44,184 nucleotides of DNA from Sphingobacteriaceae bacterium (GTDB taxonomy: Bacteria; Bacteroidota; Bacteroidia; UBA7662): the NCBI GenBank assembly GCA_030682795.1, contig JAUXNJ010000014.1:1-44184 (forward strand), in the 5' to 3' direction. This document shows, one piece after another, positions 17,965 through 27,600 of this stretch. Made by a program: the position numbers and the translations under genes. Numbering within the stretch: the stretch's first letter is position 1; each line of letters begins with the position of its first letter. Under the pieces are notes generated by a model. The model had not been told where the DNA came from, searched no databases, and saw only the letters and a list, made by a program, of their open reading frames with translations.

Positions 17965-19209
17965 CTATCGGCTACTTTGTTGCGCCGTTCTAGGGCGAAA
18001 CTGTTTGCCCCCTGGTCGGCGGTTGCCCGATGGCTTGGGTGCCGCAGCGGCTTTGGGTACGTGGGTAGGATGCACAGCCTTGTAAGGATGCGTTTCCACT
18101 ACTGGTATTTTACGTGCAATCAGTTTTTCAATATCGCGCATATAGGCCATTTCTTCGGCATCTACGAACGACAGCGCGGTTCCTGTGGCGCCAGCGCGAC
18201 CTGTGCGGCCAATGCGATGCACATAGGTTTCTGGCACATTGGTGGTTTCGTAATTAATTACGTGCGCCAATTCATCCACATCGATACCGCGGGCGGCAAT
18301 ATCGGTAGCCACCAAAACACGGGTGGTTTGGGCCTTAAAATTGGCCAACGCACGCTGACGAGCATTCTGAGCCTTGTTTCCGTGGATGGCTTCGGCTCTT
18401 ATATCGGCCCGCAGCAACAATTTCACAAGCTTATCAGCACCGTGCTTGGTGCGGGTAAACACCAGTGCGGTTTTAATTTCTTTGCTTTTGAGCAGGTGAA
18501 TGAGCAAATTCGGCTTGTCGTTTTTATCCACGTGGAACACGTGTTGATCGATGATTTCAACAGTAGAACTTACTGGATCAACCTTCACTTCTTGCGGGTT
18601 GTTGAGGATGCTGCTGGCCAATTTGAGGATTTCGGGCGGCATGGTTGCCGAGAAAAACAACGACTGGCGCTGACGTGGTAAAACCGCAATTAGCTTGCGT
18701 ACATCGTGTATAAAGCCCATGTCGAGCATGCGGTCGGCTTCATCGAGCACAAAAAAGCGCACCCCAGCCAAGCTGATGATGCCCTGGTTCATTAAGTCGA
18801 GCAAACGACCGGGGGTAGCTACCAAAATATCTACGCCGCGACGTAAAATTTGCTCTTGGCCATGCTGACTTACACCACCGAAAATTACGGTGCTGCGCAA
18901 AGGCAAATGGCGGCCATAGGCCTGCAAACTTTCGCCAATTTGGATGGCCAATTCACGGGTAGGGGTTACAATGAGTCCTTTAATGATGCGGTGCGCGCCG
19001 TTTTCGGGGCGCTGCGCCATCAATTGCAGTATTGGAATTGAAAAAGCTGCGGTTTTGCCTGTACCTGTTTGGGCACAACCTAATAGGTCGGTGCCTTGTA
19101 ATACAATAGGAATGGCTTGTGATTGGATGGGGGTGGGTTTGGTGTAACCCTCTTCTTGCAAGGCCTTTAAAATAGGACTTGCGATGTTCAATGATTCAAA
19201 TGTTGTCAT
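17965..19209 (-). CDS. rhlE: DEAD-box ATP-dependent RNA helicase, RhlE-like
   Basis: 414 aa. The ordered helicase motifs are visible: Q motif ([19 protein letters not shown]...PTPIQ), Walker [12 protein letters not shown] near residue 46-56, [23 protein letters not shown] ([13 protein letters not shown]), SAT (FFSATMP), then [20 protein letters not shown] and [11 protein letters not shown] basic Pro/Ala/Arg tail of about 40 residues completes it. It unwinds RNA duplexes in ribosome assembly, RNA decay or cold adaptation; the RhlE assignment rests on domain layout and short basic tail. A leader of about 140 nt separates a likely promoter from the start codon. Confidence 0.93.
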   Translation of the reverse strand: MTTFESLNIASPILKALQEEGYTKPTPIQSQAIPIVLQGTDLLGCAQTGTGKTAAFSIPILQLMAQRPENGAHRIIKGLIVTPTRELAIQIGESLQAYGRHLPLRSTVIFGGVSQHGQEQILRRGVDILVATPGRLLDLMNQGIISLAGVRFFVLDEADRMLDMGFIHDVRKLIAVLPRQRQSLFFSATMPPEILKLASSILNNPQEVKVDPVSSTVEIIDQHVFHVDKNDKPNLLIHLLKSKEIKTALVFTRTKHGADKLVKLLLRADIRAEAIHGNKAQNARQRALANFKAQTTRVLVATDIAARGIDVDELAHVINYETTNVPETYVHRIGRTGRAGATGTALSFVDAEEMAYMRDIEKLIARKIPVVETHPYKAVHPTHVPKAAAAPKPSGNRRPGGKQFRPRTAQQSSR

Positions 19210-19359
19210 AAAATTGGAATGGCGGAAACCAACACGCTTGTGGTTTTTTTATGCTGTTAAGCATACCTTAGCATTCCGGGCAGGCAAATTACTGTGAAGA
19301 TGGTTTGAAGACCAGAATGGCGGGAATGTTCCCTTCTAAATTGTTAAGCTGCAAAGATA
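19210..19359 (-). promoter_or_regulatory. Promoter and long 5' leader of the helicase gene
   Basis: TATCTTTG on the minus strand (19359-19352) is an exact -7 element; no TTG stands at the expected distance upstream, so the -33 box is poor. The implied leader is about 140 nt. It contains the palindrome GGGAACATTCCC (19322-19333) and the hairpin TATGCT-taac-AGCATA (19250-19265) followed by a run of A. Long leaders are known for some RNA-helicase genes that regulate their own expression; that is inference here. Confidence 0.45.
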
Positions 19360-19398
19360 GTGAATAAATGCGGCATTTCCTAATACAGGACGAAAGCC

Positions 19399-20991
19399 TT
19401 ACCTCTGTAACAGCTGGGCTGCGTTGATTGAAACCTCCCAATTGGCCCTCAACTTGGCTGTTTCGCGCAAATACCACAGGGGCTCGGGCTGGATGCGGTT
19501 AGCAATGCTGCCTAGATCCAATTGACCGTTGCCGTTTACGTCCGAAAAAAACCGTATTCGATAAGATAAAGGGCGTAGTTTTTGAAATGTTAATTTATTA
19601 TCGTCTGGCAATTTCACGCGCTGAATAAGTTCATAAGCCTCTGACAATAAATCGATATGGGTAATGCCCACTGGCAAACTGTCCAATCCCTCCACAACCA
19701 AATCACCAAAAGCATCGGGTGATACGCTGCTAAAAGCAAAACGAAAGCTGTCAATAGCTGCACCAAACCAGTCCTGCAAGGCTCCTTGCGCAATAAAAAT
19801 TTCATACCGCTTATTTTGAAGCAGTTCAGGCGTAATTTCCAATTGGGTACCAAGAATTTTCCAGCTAAATGGAATCTTTACTGCCGAAAGGGTGTCGTAA
19901 CTCCAACTTACCAAAGCAGTGTCAAATACCGCTAATATCGGCCGATTGGCTGTTAATTTGATGGGCTCAAGCACCGAGGGTTGGTTGTTCTTGAGCAATC
20001 TCAACTGGCTCATGGCCAAGGGTAATTGCTTCCTTTGGTTGATGCGAATCGTATCTACCCTGCCAGCATAGGCCAGGCGAAAAAACAAGCTGTCGGCTGT
20101 AGTGAGGCGGTGATAAAAAAACACACTGTCCTGCATGCGCTCCACTACTGTTTCACCAGTATTTGAATCGAGCAAACCAATTTCTAGACTATCCGGTGCT
20201 GAACTAAATACAAATTTCGCTGCACCTGGTTCAGGGGATCGGCGCTCTTGTAACTTTAAATTCGCCTTCAAATCTTTGATCAGTAAAAACCTCAAACTGT
20301 CGGCGCTCAAAGTGTCCAGCACTAGCATCTGCTCTGCAAAAGCCGCTTCTTCCGTCTTGCTGTACTTTAAATTGTTGTCCTCGTCCTTAAAAACCCATAC
20401 AAAGTAGTTCCCCGACTTTAAGTTCTCCAAAGAAAACCTCCCGGTTTTGTTAGTTTTAGTGAAATAAAAGGGCTTTTTAAGGAAAATGGCCGAATCACCG
20501 TAATCTTGAGGATACAAAGCCACCAGCACACCCTCCAATGGTTCTCTTTTTTCTGCCGACAACACCATACCACTCACTTGCAACGAATCGAGGTAAGACC
20601 CCGTAGAGAACACATATCTGAAGTTTACGAGCTTGTTGCCCTCGTTCAAATCGGTAAGCGCATCCCCAAAATTAATGGTATAGGTGGTATTGGCGCGCAG
20701 ACTGTCGGGGCCTAAATCGATGTACAAGGTCCCAAATCGAACGTCAAAATTCGGTTTACCTTCTAATGCCGGGGTAAACTGAATATTAGAGGGGTTTTGC
20801 AGCTTCACATACTCATTAAAATCGAGTCGGATTTGCCGCTTGTTAAAAAAAAGGCTGCGATTTTCTGGCACTGCACGCATCAATTCCGGGGGCAAGGCAT
20901 CGCGCTCTCCTCCTGTAGGCGGCACCACGTTGGCACAGCCCCATAAAAACAACAGCACCGCCAACAGGCCTCCAAATCGTGCAAGCCGCAT
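19399..20991 (-). CDS. Ig-like domain-containing lipoprotein
   Basis: 530 aa from ATG 20991. A lipobox (LLFLWGC, Cys at about residue 19) indicates a lipoprotein. Residues about 30-130 form a bacterial Ig-like domain (BIG_5 type: ENRSLFFNKRQIRLDFNEYV, then TTYTINFGDALTDLNEGN). A carboxypeptidase-regulatory-like beta-sandwich follows (GVLVALYPQD...TNKTGRFSLENLKSGNYFVW). The C-terminal part has another such segment ending with a DVNGNGQLDLG turn. The family is common in Bacteroidota but its function is unknown. A TTG at 21000 would add three residues; ATG 20991, 1 nt after the methyltransferase stop, is preferred. Confidence 0.82.
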   Translation of the reverse strand: MRLARFGGLLAVLLFLWGCANVVPPTGGERDALPPELMRAVPENRSLFFNKRQIRLDFNEYVKLQNPSNIQFTPALEGKPNFDVRFGTLYIDLGPDSLRANTTYTINFGDALTDLNEGNKLVNFRYVFSTGSYLDSLQVSGMVLSAEKREPLEGVLVALYPQDYGDSAIFLKKPFYFTKTNKTGRFSLENLKSGNYFVWVFKDEDNNLKYSKTEEAAFAEQMLVLDTLSADSLRFLLIKDLKANLKLQERRSPEPGAAKFVFSSAPDSLEIGLLDSNTGETVVERMQDSVFFYHRLTTADSLFFRLAYAGRVDTIRINQRKQLPLAMSQLRLLKNNQPSVLEPIKLTANRPILAVFDTALVSWSYDTLSAVKIPFSWKILGTQLEITPELLQNKRYEIFIAQGALQDWFGAAIDSFRFAFSSVSPDAFGDLVVEGLDSLPVGITHIDLLSEAYELIQRVKLPDDNKLTFQKLRPLSYRIRFFSDVNGNGQLDLGSIANRIQPEPLWYLRETAKLRANWEVSINAAQLLQR

Positions 20992-20992
20992 G

Positions 20993-21889
20993 CTATACAA
21001 AAGGTTTTTTACGGAATATGTAAATCTGACTGCTACCTGTATCGGCCGTTAATAGCGACTTTATCCAAAACCAAAAGCCTTTGGTAAAACCGAGTAGCAA
21101 GCCACCACCTCCACCACTTCTGTACTTTTCGCTTAACAAACTAATGTAAAACGGATCAAAATGCATGTTTTTGGTGGCAACAACCTCAAATCCCTCTGCT
21201 TCTACCCGCTTACGCAGCATGGCCGGAGGAAAATGATACAAATGCCGTGGAACATCGCGGGCCGCCCACTGCGCACCGTAATGTTTGGCATCCTGACTGT
21301 AAGGGTTTGGCACGGCAATTACCAAAATACCGCCCGGCTTCACCAAACGACCCAATTCTGCAAATCGCTGCTTCAAGGCATGCACATGCTCCAACACATG
21401 CCACATGGTTACTACCTGAAAGGTCTCGGTACATTTTTCAAGCCAAGCTTCGCTGTACACCTTTAAATCGTGTTGTAGCGCCGCCCGCCCAGCGGCTTCC
21501 CGGTCTGGTTCCACAGCTGATACTTGCCAACCTGCTTTTTGCATATTGCCTGCAAATGTGCCCGTGCCGCAACCTATATCTAGCAAAGTGTCGATGGGCG
21601 ACAAGCGCTCAATTAACGCTCGTTTTTGCTTTAAGGTAAGCTTACGCACCTCTCGGTAGATGGCATTTACCAAACCAGGTGCTTCTTCATCGGTATGAGA
21701 AATATAATCCTTGCTCTCATAATAATAACCTATGCCCGATGCAGAAGGACGTGGATTGGTAAATTCCAAACCACAATCTAAACAACTGTCTATATTAAAC
21801 AGCTCCTGACTTACCGTATAATCCTGGCAGCTCATCAATGCTTGCAGCTGACCACTGCCGCATGCTGGACAGGCCGTTAACTTTTCCAT
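20993..21889 (-). CDS. Class I SAM-dependent methyltransferase with N-terminal zinc-ribbon
   Basis: 298 aa. Two CxxC pairs at the N-terminus (CPACGSGQ and CLDCGLEF) suggest a zinc ribbon. The SAM-binding motif is LLDIGCGTGTFAGNM near residue 105, with the acidic residue in SAVEPDRE, then MWHVLEHVHALKQ and GGILVIAVPNP. A glycine-rich hydrophobic stretch near the C-terminus (GGGGLLLGFTKGFWFWIKSLL) may touch the membrane. The Methyltransf_23-type layout is frequent in Bacteroidota near mnmG; the substrate is unknown. The start overlaps the end of mnmG by 13 nt. Confidence 0.88.
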   Translation of the reverse strand: MEKLTACPACGSGQLQALMSCQDYTVSQELFNIDSCLDCGLEFTNPRPSASGIGYYYESKDYISHTDEEAPGLVNAIYREVRKLTLKQKRALIERLSPIDTLLDIGCGTGTFAGNMQKAGWQVSAVEPDREAAGRAALQHDLKVYSEAWLEKCTETFQVVTMWHVLEHVHALKQRFAELGRLVKPGGILVIAVPNPYSQDAKHYGAQWAARDVPRHLYHFPPAMLRKRVEAEGFEVVATKNMHFDPFYISLLSEKYRSGGGGGLLLGFTKGFWFWIKSLLTADTGSSQIYIFRKKPFV

Positions 21890-23757
21890 GCTTGTCCTTT
21901 ATTCAAATAAACCATCAAAATTCCTATGTCAGATGGCGATACCCCACTCACCCGCGATGCCTGGCCCAAGGTTGCAGGTCGCAGCTGACTCAGCTTTTCA
22001 CGAGCCTCTTTTGAGAGGGAAGTAATGCCTCTGTAATCAAAATCTTCTTTCATACGTACATCGTCTAAATCACCCATTTTATCGGCTAACTCCTTCTCTT
22101 TGAGGATGTAAGACTCATATTTTAGGTTAATTTCAGCCTGTTCTTTCGTCTCGTTGTCGAAGGGTGCCAAGAACTCTTGCAACTCGGGTGAGCCAGCAGT
22201 CAGGTTATCGAGGTGCACTTGCGGACGTAGCAACAAGCCATCGAGTTTTACTTTTTGGTTGATAGGCGCCGAATCGATGCCTAAAAGTACCGGGTTCATC
22301 TCTTCCGGCGTTACCGACTGCTTCTTCATAAAGGCAAGAATGCTTTCGGCATCGGCTATCTTCTTTTCAACTTTCGCGTAACGTGTATCGCTTATTAAAC
22401 CCAAGCGTCGTGCTATGCCCGACAAACGTATGTCGGCATTGTCTTGTCGTAGCAAAATGCGGTACTCAGCCCTGGACGTGAACATGCGATAGGGCTCATC
22501 GGTACCTTTATTCACCAAATCGTCGATCAATACACCAATGTAGGCCTCTGAACGCTTCAAAATGAGTGGTTCTGCCTCATTAATCTTCAAATGCGCATTG
22601 ATTCCCGCCATCAATCCCTGGCAAGCCGCCTCCTCATAACCTGTAGTGCCATTGATTTGGCCTGCAAAATACAAGTGGGCAATGCGCTTGGTTTCAAGCG
22701 TTGGGTACAACTGGGTGGGCGGAAAATAGTCGTATTCAATGGCATAACCAGGACGAAACATCTTGGCCTTTTCAAATCCTGGAATTTGCTGCATAGCAGC
22801 GTATTGTACATCCTCAGGTAAAGAAGTGCTAAAACCGTTTACATATACTTCCACCGTATGCCAACCTTCTGGTTCTACAAAAATCTGGTGACGGTCGCGC
22901 TCTGCAAAGCGATTGATTTTATCTTCAATGCTCGGACAATAGCGCGGTCCCAAGCCTTGGATGCGCCCCGTATACATGGGTGATTTGTCGAAACCGGTTT
23001 TGAGAATGTCGTGTACCTCACTGTTGGTGTAGGTAATCCAGCAAGAACGCTGTTTGCTCAAAGGCTTGGTATCGGTATAAGAAAACTTACCAGGCACTGC
23101 ATCGCCCAGCTGCTCTTCCATTTTGCTGTAATCGAGGCTGCGACCATCGATGCGTGGTGGCGTACCTGTTTTCATGCGTCCAGCCTCAAAACCCAAACTC
23201 ACCAACTGCTCGGTGATGCCATGGGCCGCCTTCTCCCCTGTTCTACCACCACCAAAGCGCTTTTCGCCAATGTGGATGAGTCCGTTCAAAAAAGTACCAT
23301 TGGTTAACACCACGGCTTTGGCTTTAAACTCAATGCCCATAGAGGTCACCACGCCACTTACCCGGTCGCCATCCAACAATATAGAGGTCACCATGTCCTG
23401 CCAAAAATCTACATTGGGTGTGTCTTCCAACATCTGCCTCCACTCTGTAGCAAACACCATGCGGTCGTTTTGGGTACGAGGACTCCACATCGCCGGTCCC
23501 TTCGATAAATTTAACATGCGAAACTGAATGGCCGACTTATCGCTCACAATACCCGAATAACCGCCCAAAGCGTCTATCTCGCGTACTATTTGTCCTTTCG
23601 CCACCCCACCCATGGCGGGATTGCACGACATCTGTGCGATGGTTTGCATATTCATGGTCACCAACAAAACCTTCGAGCCCATATTGGCTGCCGCAGCCGC
23701 TGCTTCGCAACCTGCGTGTCCTCCCCCAACAACTATAATATCGTATGCCTGATGCAT
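21877..23757 (-). CDS. mnmG: tRNA uridine-5-carboxymethylaminomethyl modification enzyme MnmG (GidA)
   Basis: 626 aa, the usual length. FAD-binding motif IVVGGGHAGCEAAAAAA at residues 8-24, the SCNPAMGGVAKGQIVREIDALGG segment after it, TGTPPRIDGR near 200, and the C-terminal helical domain (YRGITSLSKEAREKL and RVSGVSPSDIGILMVYL). With MnmE it installs the cmnm5 group on wobble uridine of several tRNAs using FAD and methylenetetrahydrofolate. mnmG is a common neighbour of replication origins, which agrees with the parS-like sites just upstream and the DnaA-box cluster 9 kb away. Confidence 0.97.
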   Translation of the reverse strand: MHQAYDIIVVGGGHAGCEAAAAAANMGSKVLLVTMNMQTIAQMSCNPAMGGVAKGQIVREIDALGGYSGIVSDKSAIQFRMLNLSKGPAMWSPRTQNDRMVFATEWRQMLEDTPNVDFWQDMVTSILLDGDRVSGVVTSMGIEFKAKAVVLTNGTFLNGLIHIGEKRFGGGRTGEKAAHGITEQLVSLGFEAGRMKTGTPPRIDGRSLDYSKMEEQLGDAVPGKFSYTDTKPLSKQRSCWITYTNSEVHDILKTGFDKSPMYTGRIQGLGPRYCPSIEDKINRFAERDRHQIFVEPEGWHTVEVYVNGFSTSLPEDVQYAAMQQIPGFEKAKMFRPGYAIEYDYFPPTQLYPTLETKRIAHLYFAGQINGTTGYEEAACQGLMAGINAHLKINEAEPLILKRSEAYIGVLIDDLVNKGTDEPYRMFTSRAEYRILLRQDNADIRLSGIARRLGLISDTRYAKVEKKIADAESILAFMKKQSVTPEEMNPVLLGIDSAPINQKVKLDGLLLRPQVHLDNLTAGSPELQEFLAPFDNETKEQAEINLKYESYILKEKELADKMGDLDDVRMKEDFDYRGITSLSKEAREKLSQLRPATLGQASRVSGVSPSDIGILMVYLNKGQAWKS

Positions 23758-23768
23758 TTTTAACTTAT

Positions 23769-23784
23769 TGTTCCACGTGGAACG
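23769..23784. other. parS-like site 1 upstream of mnmG
   Basis: TGTTCCACGTGGAACG: the core GTTCCACGTGGAAC is a perfect 14-bp palindrome and a known type of parS variant (TGTTNCACGTGNAACA). It lies in the short gap between mnmG and ybeY. Confidence 0.8.
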
Positions 23785-23790
23785 ATTTAA

Positions 23791-24240
23791 CTATTCTACC
23801 GAGCCTTTACGCTGTTCCACGTGGAACGTGCGCATGGCCAACGACGCGTCTTCTCTTTTCCGCATGGCAGCTTCCTCGGCTGGACTTTTATCGCCCTGGC
23901 CCATTAAGTGCCACAAACCATGCACCATTACCCGGTGCAATTCGTCCGCAAAACTACTACGAATTTCTTTGGCATTTTCACGAACCCGATCAATACTTAT
24001 GTAGCACTCGCCATAAACCTCTCCTGGATTTATTTCAATTGGAAAAGTAATGATATCAGTATAATAGTCGTGCTGCAAATGCTCCTTGTTCATTTCCAAC
24101 AAAAATTCATCGCTACAAAAAATATAGCTCAGCGACACCAGCTCGTGTTTACCAACTTTAGCTACCTCCTGCAACCAGGCTTTTACCAAGAGGCGGTCCT
24201 TCAACGGATTGCTGACATCAGCAGCATAAAACTTAATCAT
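23791..24240 (-). CDS. ybeY: Endoribonuclease YbeY (rRNA maturation/ribosome quality control)
   Basis: 149 aa. Zinc-binding region HRVMVHGLWHLMGQGDKS near residues 102-119: the two histidines of HGxxH are present, and the third ligand, usually His in HGxLHLxGYDH, is in a QGDK context, so Asp is the likely ligand. The preceding TDIITFPIE strand motif is conserved. YbeY matures 16S rRNA 3' ends. Its start overlaps the stop of the upstream HATPase gene (ATGA). Its 3' end carries a parS-like palindrome (TFHVE codons). Confidence 0.93.
   Translation of the reverse strand: MIKFYAADVSNPLKDRLLVKAWLQEVAKVGKHELVSLSYIFCSDEFLLEMNKEHLQHDYYTDIITFPIEINPGEVYGECYISIDRVRENAKEIRSSFADELHRVMVHGLWHLMGQGDKSPAEEAAMRKREDASLAMRTFHVEQRKGSVE
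23813..23828. other. parS-like site 2 in the 3' end of ybeY
   Basis: TGTTCCACGTGGAACG, identical over all 16 bases to the site at 23769-23784 and placed exactly 44 bp from it. It overlaps the codons for FHVE near the end of ybeY. Confidence 0.8.
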
Positions 24241-24635
24241 CTTAAATCTATGGTAAATTTTACCGCACGGGCTTCATTGCAATAATGAAAGTGTTTGGTG
24301 ATTTGTTTTAAAAATAGCACACCCCTTCCTCCCTCTTTTTCTCGGTTTTCAGCAGCCCTTGGATCCGCCACATCCTGCACATCAAAGCCAGTACCTTGAT
24401 CACTGATGCAGAAATACAACTGCCCTTGATACAATTCGTAGTCAATAACTACACTTTTATCAGGATCAGAAGCATTACCGTGGAGAATGGCATTCTGTAT
24501 ACTTTCGCCTAAGGCGAGGTGAATGTTAAACTGTTGCTGCTCCGACAATGGCAGTTCGGCAGTCAGACTGGCCATGATTTCATCGACCACTCCCACATTC
24601 TGCGGATCAGATTGTATGACTACCCTGCCTTTCAT
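24237..24635 (-). CDS. HATPase_c domain protein, RsbW-like anti-sigma/serine kinase type
   Basis: 132 aa, a lone GHKL ATP-binding domain. N box: FNIHLALGESIQNAILHGN (residues about 37-55). G1: ISDQGTGFDV near 92. G2: GGRGVLFLKQITKH near 112. This is the layout of RsbW/SpoIIAB-like anti-sigma kinases and related phosphotransfer proteins, which act on sigma factors or STAS-domain antagonists. No partner STAS protein or sigma factor is adjacent. It overlaps both neighbours by 4 nt (ATGA), so it is co-translated with DUF4175 and ybeY. Confidence 0.87.
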   Translation of the reverse strand: MKGRVVIQSDPQNVGVVDEIMASLTAELPLSEQQQFNIHLALGESIQNAILHGNASDPDKSVVIDYELYQGQLYFCISDQGTGFDVQDVADPRAAENREKEGGRGVLFLKQITKHFHYCNEARAVKFTIDLR

Positions 24636-27600
24636 CGGTTCAACTGCAAGAAATATTGATCTACTTTTTGCTTGTAGAAACTATTCAACTCAGGACTTAC
24701 CGTGCGGTACATTTCCAAAGTACGAAGCTTTTGTCGGCGATACGCTTCAAAACCGGGAGGTGTAGTGCGTGGCACTTCCTTGGCAGTATTCGATTCACGT
24801 TTGTCGTCAAACTCTCGTTCACGTTCTGCCTTTTCCGCCTCCAGCAAGCGCGTCATAATTTCTTCCTGGCGCTTCATGCTTTCACGGGTGAGCATTTTAT
24901 TCACCAATTCCTTCTCCGTCTTTTCCATCTCCTTGGCCAGTTTATCCAGGTCGCCCATGCTGCCTTGGCCATCTTTGTTCATTTCCTGACTGAGCTTTTG
25001 CAACTCCCGTCGGATGGCTTCCTGCTTGGCTACCATTTCACCAAAGCCTTGGCTCATTTGCTTGTCCTTGCCGCCACTTCCGCTCTCACCACCAGGCTTT
25101 TTGCCGTCCTTGCCCTTCATTCCCTCTTCCATGGCTTTCATCTGCTCATTCAAAGACTTTTGCAACTGGCTTAGTTTGCTCATTTTGCTTTGGCTCGAAC
25201 CGCCAGGCTTTTTGCACTGTTGATCGCCTTCCATTTTCTGCGCCATTTCCTGTTGCATTTGCTTGAGCAATTCAGAAAGCAAAACAGCCAAATTGTTCAC
25301 CGAAGTCATGGCATACTGCTGACGTGTTTTGGCCTGTGGCGTTTGTCGGTTGCTCAGGTGATCTACTGCCTTCTCGAGGTTGTCGTTCACCAAGCCCATC
25401 TCCTTGTTCACGGTGCTTTCGAGCTGGATGATGCGTTTGCTGAGGGCCAATAAACTGTCTTCAATCAATTTAGCCTCTTCTTTCAACTTAAATTGGTCTT
25501 TCCCTATCTCTACATAAACCGGCGAATAATTACTGTTTTCACGCAGTCTATCCATCAAATCCTCCTGGTTAAACGAAAACTTAATCAGATTTTCGAGCAG
25601 CATACGCAAGGCCTGCATGTTCTCTTCCAATTGCTCCATTTCAGCCTGATCCATTTTATCGCGCATGCCCTTCGACATCTGCTTCATCTGTTCGGCGGCA
25701 CTTTTTTGCTTCTTAGAAGCTTCTTTCTTTTGCTTTTTCTGTAAATCGGCTTTCGCCTCATCCATCTTATCTGAGATATCCTTGGCCTCTTCCTTCAAAT
25801 CGCCTAACTCATTAGGGTCTTGCAAGGCGTCGTTTTTCTTTTCTAAGTCCTCAATGTCTTTTTGCAGCTCATCAAACTTCTCATTCAGCTCCTTTTGTTT
25901 TTGCTCCAATTCCTCGGCACTTTTGTTTTGCTGCTGCTCCAGTTGCTCCTGCTCTTTGGCCAGCTTATCTAACTTATCGGCAGCTTCTAAAGTCTTTTGC
26001 TCCACTTCCATCTGCTTAAAAAATTCCAGCATACGGTCTAATTCCTTCTCCACATCTTTCTCGCTCAGCTTCATTTGATCGAGTTTGTTTTGGAGTTGGT
26101 CTTTATTCGTTTTTTGCTCCATCATTTTTTGGAGCTCATCCATCATTTTTTTGATATCGTCGTTCAACAACTTCTCGGCCATTTCCTGCAATTGCTGTTG
26201 CTTTTGCAACAGGTCGGTAGGCTTGTCTTGCTCCGAACGCAATTCTTTGTTCTCATTCATTTTTTGGGTGGCATCCAGCAATTTGTCTTGTATGGCCTGT
26301 TGCTTTTGCTGTAATTGCTCCAATTGCTTGCGATCTTCCCAGCTTAAATCCTTGTTTTCTTTGAGCTTCCTCCTCAGCTTATCGAGCTCCTGTTGCATGG
26401 CTTTAGCATCTTTGATGGCTGCTTGGAGCTGTTTTTCAATAGCACTTGCATTGGCATTGATGGCGGTCTTAGTTTCCTTCTCTGTTAGACTCTTAAATGA
26501 AAAGGTTTCAGAACGCGCCTTTTTGGCACCATTCACCCCATCGTTGTCGGCCACTTCAAAGTAATATTCAACATAAGCTCCGTCGCTCAAACCTAAACCC
26601 GCCGCATCGAAGAAGTGATAAAATTGCTGCCGACTAAACTTACCGATACTCAATTTTTCTCTCTTCAGCTCTCCTTCAACCTGACCTTTATCATTAAACC
26701 TTTGATACACGAAATAGAGACTGCTAAATCCATAATCATCGGCAATTTCCCCACTGAAATACCGCAGCTTACGTTGTACCGAATCAACAGCCTCTGAAGC
26801 CACAATGGTTGGAAAAGCATCTGGAACCACTTGAATGCCATAGCGCATACTGTCGCTACGCGGATTTTGCTTGTTAGCAATGTAGATGGCGTAGTTTACA
26901 GCCTCCATGGCTTTCCACTGACCCACAAAGCTGCCTTTGCTTGGTTTACTGATTTCAGGCTGAATGCCGTTGCTCAAACGTAGTTGCAGTTCATCTACAT
27001 CCGCACCTCGAAACACCCATTTCACCACAGTACCCTCAGGCACCATCAAATCTCCGATATTTTGTAAACGCTCATTGATTTTACCGAGATAAGCTGGATA
27101 ATTCAACTGTACTTCAAAATCGTTTACCAATGGCTTAGGAACTACTTTAATTTCATACCAGGGCGAATAATATTTATTGGCTTTAAACCGAATGCGGGTA
27201 GTCTTTTGAAGATTTTTGAGTTTGTATTGAAAGTTTCCCTTTTTCACCCCTTCCATGCGATAGGTATAGTCTTGGTACTCTACATATACCTGCTGCGGAA
27301 TTTCAGAACCCGTAGTTCTCAATTGCAATTCTAAATCTGCTGCTTTTTCTACTACCAGAACGTCATTTTCAAGTATAAAATCAAAAGGTGCAATGGGTGC
27401 AAAATACTGCTGGTACTGAAGTACCCTATTTCCACCTTCCTTAATTACGCTAGGTGCAGCAAACAACACCACCAAAAATACCCCCACTACCGGCAATAAT
27501 ATACGTAGGTACTTCCGGTTTTTACCCAAATCAATCATTTGCTGAAAAGGTATTGGCTGTAACTGAAAGGTCCGCTGTTCAATGCTTGCTAACAACAAAT

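Noticed and set aside
18524..18539. Fourth parS-like palindrome in the helicase gene (TTATCCACGTGGAACA)
   Set aside because: Two mismatches to the parS consensus on one arm and it encodes conserved-looking VFHVD residues; kept only as a weak possibility.
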